Source: Bifidobacterium imperatoris (lineage in GTDB: Bacteria; Actinomycetota; Actinomycetes; Actinomycetales; Bifidobacteriaceae). Taken from it: DNA of 5,832 nucleotides. Below the pieces are notes generated by a model, which had not been told where the DNA came from, searched no databases, and saw nothing but the letters and a program-made list of their open reading frames with translations. Location: positions 1-5,832 of the forward strand of contig NZ_NMWV01000059.1 of NCBI RefSeq assembly GCF_002860405.1. Direction: 5' to 3'. Position numbers and translations under genes: made by a program. The stretch's first letter is position 1. Each line of letters begins with the position of its first letter. Positions 1 to 5,832 of this stretch are shown here, piece after piece.

Positions 1-7
1 TATTCAC
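1..7 (-). CDS. Possible 5' end of an unknown protein gene, cut by the window edge
   Basis: Only a start codon and part of the next codons would lie in the window: GTG at 7-5, then AAT. The support is a strong Shine-Dalgarno sequence, GAGGAGG on the minus strand (plus 14-20), six bases before the GTG. It matches the anti-Shine-Dalgarno CCTCC seen in this operon's own 16S. The gene would run leftwards in the same direction as the rRNA operon, with its own control region between 20 and 100. No protein sequence is visible, so nothing can be said about function. The purine-rich run could also be chance. Confidence 0.35.
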
Positions 8-13
8 AGGATT

Positions 14-20
14 CCTCCTC
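14..20 (-). promoter_or_regulatory. Candidate ribosome binding site for the gene running off the left edge
   Basis: The minus strand reads GAGGAGG, six bases before GTG at 7-5. Complementarity to the 16S 3' end and spacing are both near ideal. It is the only reason to propose a gene start here. Confidence 0.4.
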
Positions 21-56
21 GTCAATTGTCCTTGACAGACTTGGTCTCTAAGCATT

Positions 57-85
57 GAGACACTGCTGTAGTGTCACAATATACT
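57..85 (+). promoter_or_regulatory. Candidate plus-strand promoter with an embedded operator-like inverted repeat
   Basis: On the plus strand GAGACA (57-62, 4 of 6 to TTGACA) is followed after exactly 17 bases by TATACT (80-85, 5 of 6 to TATAAT). A perfect inverted repeat, GACACT-gctgt-AGTGTC (59-75), fills most of the spacer and overlaps the -35, as a repressor site would. A second, looser pair, GTCTC (44-48) and GAGAC (57-61), shares the same arm. The minus strand also has a -10-like TATATT (84-79), but with no good -35, so the repeat might instead control the leftward gene starting near 7. Direction and regulator are inference. Confidence 0.35.
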
Positions 86-117
86 ACCGTTACTTTTTAA
101 CGATGTGGAATATGCGG

Positions 118-152
118 AAACCCTCGGGGGCTGTTGCTCCACCGAGGGTTTT
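118..152 (-). terminator. Hairpin terminator downstream of 5S, possibly bidirectional
   Basis: AAACCCTCGG (118-127) and CCGAGGGTTT (142-151) form a perfect 10-bp stem with a 14-base loop. It begins about 14 bases after the 5S 3' end, where an rRNA operon terminator is expected. For minus-strand transcripts the stem is followed by only three U residues (GGGTTT, then CCGCAT). For plus-strand transcripts the tail TTTTCTTT (149-156) is clearly better. It may therefore stop transcription in both directions. Efficiency is not known. Confidence 0.75.
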
Positions 153-165
153 CTTTGACGTGTGA

Positions 166-281
166 TGCGGCGGTGTGCTACTCTCCCACACCCTGTCGGG
201 TGCAGTACCATCGCCGTGCCAGGCCTTAGCTTCCGGGTTCGGAATGGGACCGGGCGTCTCCCCTGGGCCATGACCGCCGCA
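166..281 (-). rRNA. rrf: 5S ribosomal RNA
   Basis: 5S rRNA is part of the large ribosomal subunit central protuberance and binds uL18, uL5 and bL25-type proteins. On the minus strand the molecule starts TGCGGCGGT and ends ACCGCCGCA; these termini pair perfectly as helix I (plus 273-281 with 166-174), which fixes the ends to within a few bases. The core CCATTCCGAACCCGGAAG (within 231-251) is the conserved loop of bacterial 5S, followed by GGCGATGGTACTGC and GGGAGAGTAG near the 3' end. The length of about 116 bases is normal. It is the last gene of the operon, about 175 bases after the 23S, and is followed by a hairpin terminator. Confidence 0.95.
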
Positions 282-299
282 AATCTTCTGTTATACGGT

Positions 300-316
300 C
301 CAAGACCATGTCTTGG
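300..316 (-). repeat. Hairpin just upstream of 5S in the precursor
   Basis: A perfect 7-bp stem (300-306 with 310-316) closes a three-base loop, and GG/CC at 297-298 and 317-318 can extend it past one bulged base. It lies about 19 bases before the 5S 5' end as transcribed. A role in 5S maturation is inferred. Confidence 0.55.
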
Positions 317-400
317 CCGGCATGTGGTGGTTCGGGGACCGGATGGTGGACGCTTCCTGATGTTCGTTTTCCGATGTTCCGCGACGATGCAGTGTCTTTC

Positions 401-423
401 TGTCGTCCGCGTGTCATTGTGCG
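401..423 (-). repeat. Pre-23S processing stem, downstream arm
   Basis: TGTCGTC (401-407) is the exact complement of GACGACA (3543-3549), and CATTGTGCG (415-423) pairs with 3527-3536 with a single bulged base. The two blocks occur in the nested order needed for one long stem enclosing the whole 23S. Such stems are the usual substrate of RNase III in bacterial rRNA precursors. The arms together give 16 pairs around a 7 by 6 internal loop. Confidence 0.6.
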
Positions 424-433
424 CAGCACGGTC

Positions 434-455
434 GCCAACAATCGAAGATGTTGGC
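434..455 (-). repeat. Hairpin adjoining the 23S 3' end
   Basis: GCCAACA (434-440) and TGTTGGC (449-455) form a perfect 7-bp stem with an 8-base loop that contains TTCG on the transcribed strand. It starts immediately after the predicted mature 23S 3' end and sits inside the larger 23S processing stem. Confidence 0.5.
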
Positions 456-590
456 ATAGGGTTTCGCCTTTCCCCGTTAGTACCGGTCGGCTCCACCCCT
501 CGCGGGGCTTCCACGTCCGGCCTATCGACCACGTGTTCTTCATGGGGGGTTCAAGGATCCGGGGATCCTATGGAATGCTTATCTTGGAGC

Positions 591-633
<43 letters not shown>

Positions 634-692
634 GTGGCCAACCGGCCGTGCCGCTGGCGCGACAACCGGCATACCAGAGGTTCGTCCACCCA

Positions 693-706
693 GGTCCTCT
701 CGTACT
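693..706 (-). other. Sarcin-ricin loop of 23S
   Basis: The minus strand reads AGTACGAGAGGACC, the universally conserved loop where elongation factors dock on the large subunit. It is unchanged here, which supports an intact, functional 23S. Confidence 0.95.
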
Positions 707-754
707 ATGGGCAGGCCTCCTCAACATTCCAACGAGCGCAGAGGATAGAGACCA

Positions 755-826
<72 letters not shown>

Positions 827-830
827 GCTC

Positions 831-871
<41 letters not shown>

Positions 872-1293
872 ATCCCGTCGATATGGACTCTTGGGAATGA
901 TCAGCCTGTTATCCCCGGGGTACCTTTTATCCGTTGAGCGATGCCGCGTCCGTACACCGGCACCGGATCACTAGTTCCGACTTTCGTCCCTGCTCGACCC
1001 GTCAGTCTCGCAGTCAAGCTCCCTTGTGCACTTACACTCGCCACCCGATTGCCAACCGGGCTGAGGGAACCTTTGAGCGCCTCCGTTACTCTTTGGGAGG
1101 CAACCGCCCCAGTTAAACTACCCGCCAGGCACTGTCCCAGAGCAGGATGACTGCTCGTGGTGAGACATCCAATGCGAACAGAGCGGTATTTCACCTTGCG
1201 ACTCCACACGGGCTGGCGCCCATGCATCGTAGTCTCCCGCCTATGCTACACAATCCACACCGAATGCCAATACCAAGGTATAGTAAAGGTCCC

Positions 1294-1307
1294 GGGGTCT
1301 TTTCGTC
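1294..1307 (-). other. Macrolide-binding segment of domain V (E. coli 2053-2066)
   Basis: The minus strand reads GACGAAAAGACCCC. By alignment E. coli A2058 and A2059 fall at plus 1302 and 1301 and are both A, the drug-sensitive state. E. coli G2057 is A here (plus 1303), as I recall for mycobacteria as well. No resistance substitution at 2058 or 2059 is present. Confidence 0.85.
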
Positions 1308-1381
1308 CTTCTGCGCTTAACGAGCATCTTTACTCGTACTGCAATTTCGCCGAGCTCCTGGTCGAGACAGTGGGGAAGTCG

Positions 1382-1437
<56 letters not shown>

Positions 1438-1567
1438 TGGTTATAGTTACCACCGCCGTTTACCGGGGCTTGAATTCACCGCTTCGCTTAAAGTTGACGG
1501 ATCCTCTTAACCTTCCGGCACCGGGCAGGCGTCAGTGCATATACCGCGACTTGCGTCTTCGCATGCA

Positions 1568-1604
<37 letters not shown>

Positions 1605-1934
1605 GTGCCACCCCCAAAAGCTCCCACAGCGAGTGTGTTCACCATCGGGGGTCTCCCTTAAACCGAAGGAACGGGAGTGATTTGCCGAGTTCCTTGACCA
1701 GGATTCGCTCGATCGCCTTGGTATTCTCTACCTGACCACCAGTGTCGGTTTGGGGTACGGGCGCCAGACGCCCTCACGCCGAAGCTTTTCTCGACGGCCG
1801 GGATCACCGGATCCACGCTGTAACGCGCGTCCCGTCGCACCTCACCCTCGCGCCCCCCGGATTTGCCTGGGGGGCGGGCTGCGTGCTTGGCCCGGGAAAA
1901 CCACCTCCCGGGCCGGCTGCCCTTCCGTGTCACT

Positions 1935-2050
1935 CCTGCGCTCACCTACCGGGGCTACGGTCCCAGACGAACCACCCTCACCAACCCGAAGGAAGGATCA
2001 GGAGGAACGCAAGGTTAGTACTCGCCCTTTCGGTCATTTCGGTCGCCTGC
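1935..2050 (-). other. Actinobacterial extra helix in 23S domain III
   Basis: Between the conserved TTCCCGTACC (about 2050-2059) and GGCAGCCGGCC (about 1912-1922), this 23S has roughly 100 bases more than E. coli. Insertion of about 100 nucleotides between helices 54 and 55 is an established signature of high-GC Gram-positive bacteria. Exact borders are approximate because they were aligned by eye. Confidence 0.6.
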
Positions 2051-2978
2051 CGGTACGGGAATATCGACCCGTTCATCCATTCGACTACGCCTGTCGGCCT
2101 CGCCTTAGGACCCGACTCACCCAGGGACGATGAACGTGGCCCTGGAACCCTTGGTCATCCGGCGGACGGGATCTTCACCCGTCTCTCGCTACTCATGTCT
2201 GCATTCTCACTCCCACGAAGTCCACGACGCGCTTACGCGGCCGCTTCGACCCTCGTGGGACGCTCTCCTACCCAGTAGAAAACTACTGCCGCGTCTTCGG
2301 TGGCGTGCTTGAGCCCCGCTACATTGTCGGCGCGGAACCACTAGACCAGTGAGCTGTTACGCACTCTTTCAAGGGTGGCTGCTTCTGAGCCAACCTCCTG
2401 GCTGTCTATGCGACTCCACATCCTTTCCCACTTAGCACGCGCTTGGGGACCTTAGACGACGGTCTGGGCTGTCTCCCTCTCGACGACGGAGCTTATCCCC
2501 CGCCGACTCACTGCCGGGATACGCATCACGGGTATTCGGAGTTTGGTTGCTGTCGGTACCCAGCACGGGCCCTCAAGCATCCAGTAGCTCTACCCCCCGG
2601 ATGTACTCACCCGACGCTGCACCCAAATGCATTTCGGAGAGAACCAGCTATCACGGAATTTGATTGGCCTTTCACCCCTAGCCCCAGGTCATCCCCCCGG
2701 TTTTCAACCCAGGTGGGTGCGGTCCTCCACGCGGTCTTACCCGCGCTTCAACCTGCCCAGGGCTAGATCATCCCGCTTCGGGTCCAGGACGAGCGACTAA
2801 AAGACGCCTTTTAAGACTCGCTTTCGCTACGCGTCCGCCACACGGCTTACGCTTGCCACCCGCCACTGACTCGCAGACTCATTTTTCGATAGGCACGCCG
2901 TCACCCCTAAAGGCTCCGACGGTTTGTAGGCGCACGGTTTCAGGAACTCTTTCACTCCCCTCCCGGGGTGCTTTTCAC

Positions 2979-3010
<32 letters not shown>

Positions 3011-3526
3011 AGACGGGAATACTTAGGCTTACCCAACGGTCTGGGCGGATTCACACGGGGTTCCACGGGACCCGTGCTACTTGGGAGACGCGCCTCGGCG
3101 GTCCATGCGCGTTCGGGTACGGGGCCATCACCCTCTACGGCCCGGTATCCAACCCGGTTCCCCTCGCACATGGATTTATCACCGCCGGCCGGCCCGTCGG
3201 AGCCGGCGCACGCGTTCCCACAACACCCCTGCCGCAACCCCCGACGGGTATCACACGGCAAAGGTTTGGCCTGATCCGCTTTCGCTCGCCACTACTCACG
3301 GAGTATCCTTTCCTGCAGGTACTGAGATGTTTCACTTCCCTGCGTACCCCCCGCACCACGGTGCGGTGACCGCCCACAACGGCGGCCGGGTTCCCCCATT
3401 CGGAGATCCTCGGATCGAAGCCCTGTTGACGGCTCCCCGAGGCCTATCGCGGTCTCACACGTCCTTCATCGGTCCCGTCTGCCAAGGCATCCACCATACG
3501 CCCTTGCGGGCGAAACACCCGCGCAA

Positions 3527-3549
3527 CGCAACAATGCTGCCAGACGACA
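3527..3549 (-). repeat. Pre-23S processing stem, upstream arm
   Basis: This is the partner of 401-423. GACGACA (3543-3549) and CGC-A-ACAATG (3527-3536, A3530 bulged) lie 10 to 32 bases before the predicted 23S 5' end. Pairing across about 3 kb is predicted by eye from exact complementarity and has not been folded computationally. Confidence 0.6.
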
Positions 3550-3606
3550 AATCAATCGACACTACATCAGATCACAAAACGATCGGAACGAACACCAAAC
3601 AAAACT

Positions 3607-3621
3607 GTTCGGAGTCCGAAC
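3607..3621 (-). repeat. Short perfect hairpin in the spacer
   Basis: GTTCGGA-g-TCCGAAC is a perfect inverted repeat around a single central base. As RNA it gives six pairs closing a three-base loop. It follows the UUCG hairpin as transcribed. Confidence 0.5.
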
Positions 3622-3631
3622 GAAATCAACA

Positions 3632-3661
3632 GCAAAAAACAAGCCGAAGCATGTTTCTTGC
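3632..3661 (-). repeat. Long UUCG-capped hairpin in the spacer
   Basis: The transcribed strand runs from GCAAGAAACATGC, through the stable tetraloop TTCG, to GCTTGTTTTTTGC. It forms 12 pairs, one of them G-U, with one U-U mismatch over 13 stem positions. It lies 15 bases downstream of the spacer boxA-like element. The U-rich 3' arm makes it look partly like a terminator, although the U residues are paired in the stem. Confidence 0.65.
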
Positions 3662-3676
3662 TCGCGTCCACTATCC

Positions 3677-3693
3677 AGTTCTCAAACCACCAC
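3677..3693 (-). promoter_or_regulatory. rRNA antitermination element (boxA-like) before 23S
   Basis: The minus strand reads GTGGTGGTTTGAGAACT followed by GGATAGTGGACGCGAGC. The 17-base core is identical to the copy in the 16S leader (5670-5686). This TTTGAGAACT motif is the conserved actinobacterial rRNA boxA region, bound in other bacteria by NusB and NusE; the GAACT side overlaps the boxC site known to bind mycobacterial NusA. A second copy before 23S would renew antitermination, as in E. coli rrn spacers. Confidence 0.75.
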
Positions 3694-3946
3694 GCACCCG
3701 CACGACCAGCCAACCGGAAACCAATCCGGGCGACCAGACCCACGGGGCATCGGACCGCACCCGAGAAAACCTCGGGGGTGGCGATCCGGGAGCCCAAAAG
3801 CGCATCCACACCACAACCAAAACCCACCGCACGACCGGCGGGCCAAAGCCCATGATCTCTTCCACACCAGCGACCCCTGCGGACGACCGGACTATCCGGC
3901 CCGCGGGGCACACACCGGATGCCGAACAGCATCCTGAATTACTCCG

Positions 3947-5472
<1,526 letters not shown>

Positions 5473-5527
5473 AAAATTCATGAAAAGAATCCGAAAAACA
5501 GACTCTCAAAAGAAAAAGACGAGACGA

Positions 5528-5539
5528 TTCCTTAAGGAA
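5528..5539. repeat. 12-bp perfect palindrome in the leader
   Basis: TTCCTTAAGGAA is its own reverse complement. With almost no loop it is a poor RNA hairpin, so it may be a protein site, part of the pre-16S fold, or chance. It lies about 56 bases before the 16S 5' end. Confidence 0.4.
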
Positions 5540-5663
5540 GGAACCACTCTCACAAAAACCTCACCCCAATTCAACCCCTCCCGGGGAACCCGACCACCAC
5601 AACAGGCGACCAGGCTTGGAATGAACTGGCAATCATTGACTATAAAGAAGTAGTACAAACACG

Positions 5664-5686
5664 CTCTTGAGTTCTCAAACCACCAC
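5664..5686 (-). promoter_or_regulatory. Leader antitermination element boxA/boxC
   Basis: The minus strand reads GTGGTGGTTTGAGAACTCAAGAG and is followed by CGTGTTTG. TTTGAGAACT is the actinobacterial boxA region. GAACTCAAGAG differs at one base from the GAACTCAATAG boxC RNA known to bind Mycobacterium tuberculosis NusA. The element lies about 200 bases before 16S, and a boxB-like hairpin precedes it. It should recruit Nus factors so that polymerase reads through the long untranslated operon. Confidence 0.8.
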
Positions 5687-5705
5687 CACACATTCATCAA
5701 GAAGC

Positions 5706-5720
5706 TCTCTGAAGCAGAGA
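5706..5720 (-). promoter_or_regulatory. BoxB-like hairpin upstream of boxA
   Basis: TCTCTG (5706-5711) and CAGAGA (5715-5720) form a perfect 6-bp stem with a three-base loop, about 20 bases upstream of boxA in the transcript. Position and size suit the boxB hairpin of rRNA leaders. No direct evidence for binding can be read from sequence. Confidence 0.55.
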
Positions 5721-5748
5721 ACCACTCGCTGAGCGGCAGCAAGGGATA

Positions 5749-5777
5749 AACTTACACGGTTATCTCGATTCGCGCAA
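5749..5777 (-). promoter_or_regulatory. Candidate rRNA operon promoter
   Basis: On the minus strand TTGCGC (5777-5772) and TAAGTT (5754-5749) are separated by exactly 17 bases, with transcription expected to start near 5740, just before the boxB-like hairpin. Each hexamer matches consensus at only 3 of 6 positions, so the call rests mainly on spacing and position. A stronger promoter may lie at or beyond the right edge, where the minus strand has CATAAT (5814-5809) with its -35 outside the window. Confidence 0.4.
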
Positions 5778-5832
5778 ATCAGGGCGCATAAGAACCTGAG
5801 GAATCGGCATTATGACGCGGTTCCTTCGGCGT

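Larger units (their letters stand above)
8..117. other. Intergenic region left of the rRNA operon
   Basis: No open frame of useful length covers this stretch. Reading rightwards from the left edge, all three plus-strand frames stop by position 58 (TAA 49-51, TGA 56-58, TGA 33-35), so a plus-strand gene ending here cannot be excluded. The stretch holds the ribosome binding site, the inverted repeats and promoter elements listed separately, and an AT-rich patch at 79-100. Confidence 0.5.
282..456 (-). other. 23S-5S spacer, transcribed, no tRNA
   Basis: This spacer of about 175 bases has no cloverleaf or other gene. It contains a 7-bp hairpin close to the 5S 5' end (CCAAGAC 300-306 with GTCTTGG 310-316, 3-base loop) and a second 7-bp hairpin beside the 23S 3' end (GCCAACA 434-440 with TGTTGGC 449-455). 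It also holds the downstream arm of the pre-23S processing stem (401-423). Both hairpins are likely landmarks for maturation nucleases; this is inferred from position only. Confidence 0.75.
5473..5832 (-). other. rRNA operon leader and promoter region
   Basis: These 360 bases hold no convincing gene. An open frame of 78 codons at 5506-5742 on the minus strand overlaps the conserved antitermination boxes and has no sensible start context. In transcribed order there is a -10-like CATAAT at the right edge, a candidate promoter (5749-5777), a boxB-like hairpin (5706-5720), the boxA/boxC element (5664-5686) and a 12-bp palindrome (5528-5539). T-rich transcribed sequence then leads into 16S. The order matches bacterial rRNA leaders. 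Confidence 0.8.

Noticed and set aside
103..165. Short plus-strand frame, ATG at 103 to TGA at 163-165, 20 codons
   Set aside because: It has no ribosome binding site and runs straight through the terminator hairpin to the edge of 5S.
1742..2278. Open frame of 178 codons on the plus strand
   Set aside because: It lies wholly inside 23S on the antisense strand, over the domain III extra helix and conserved rRNA landmarks. There is no ribosome binding site or protein motif.
5639..5644. TATAGT on the minus strand, a good -10 look-alike
   Set aside because: It lies downstream of the antitermination boxes and has no -35-like hexamer at 16-18 bases, so it is unlikely to be the main rRNA promoter.
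5506..5742. Open frame of 78 codons on the minus strand in the leader
   Set aside because: It overlaps the boxA/boxC element and T-rich leader. The hydrophobic-looking product reflects T-rich codons, and the leader's conserved RNA elements account for the sequence.

Overview
The window is one complete ribosomal RNA operon on the minus strand, read right to left: leader and promoter region (5473-5832), 16S rRNA (about 3948-5472), internal spacer without a tRNA (3518-3947), 23S rRNA (about 457-3517), short spacer (282-456), 5S rRNA (about 166-281) and a terminator hairpin (118-152). Nothing in the rRNA region codes for protein. The many open frames there, up to 323 codons, come from the GC-rich, structured rRNA sequence and are not genes.

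The organism is a high-GC Gram-positive bacterium and almost certainly a Bifidobacterium. The 5' end of the 16S carries AGGGTTCGATTCTGGCTCAG instead of the usual AGAGTTTGATC form, which is the known bifidobacterial variant of this conserved site. The 23S has the extra helix that marks Actinobacteria, the spacer has no tRNA, and both the leader and the spacer carry the actinobacterial TTTGAGAACT antitermination element. The 16S variable regions recall the B. longum/B. dentium part of the genus, but I do not name a species from memory.

Transcription probably starts near 5740 from a modest -35/-10 pair at 5749-5777 and passes a boxB-like hairpin (5706-5720) and a boxA/boxC element (5664-5686). 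It continues through 16S, meets a second copy of the same element in the spacer (3677-3693) just before a strong UUCG hairpin, and then runs through 23S and 5S. Sequences flanking the 23S (3527-3549 and 401-423) are complementary and should form the long stem from which pre-23S is cut.

Outside the operon, positions 1-117 hold a small intergenic region. It has a possible minus-strand gene start at position 7 with a good ribosome binding site, a perfect inverted repeat overlapping a plausible plus-strand promoter, and a hairpin whose better U-tract faces the plus strand. I see no undescribed system in this window. The points most worth a second look are this left-edge promoter/operator region, the paired antitermination elements, the 23S processing stem and the A1409-U1491 pair in the decoding site.
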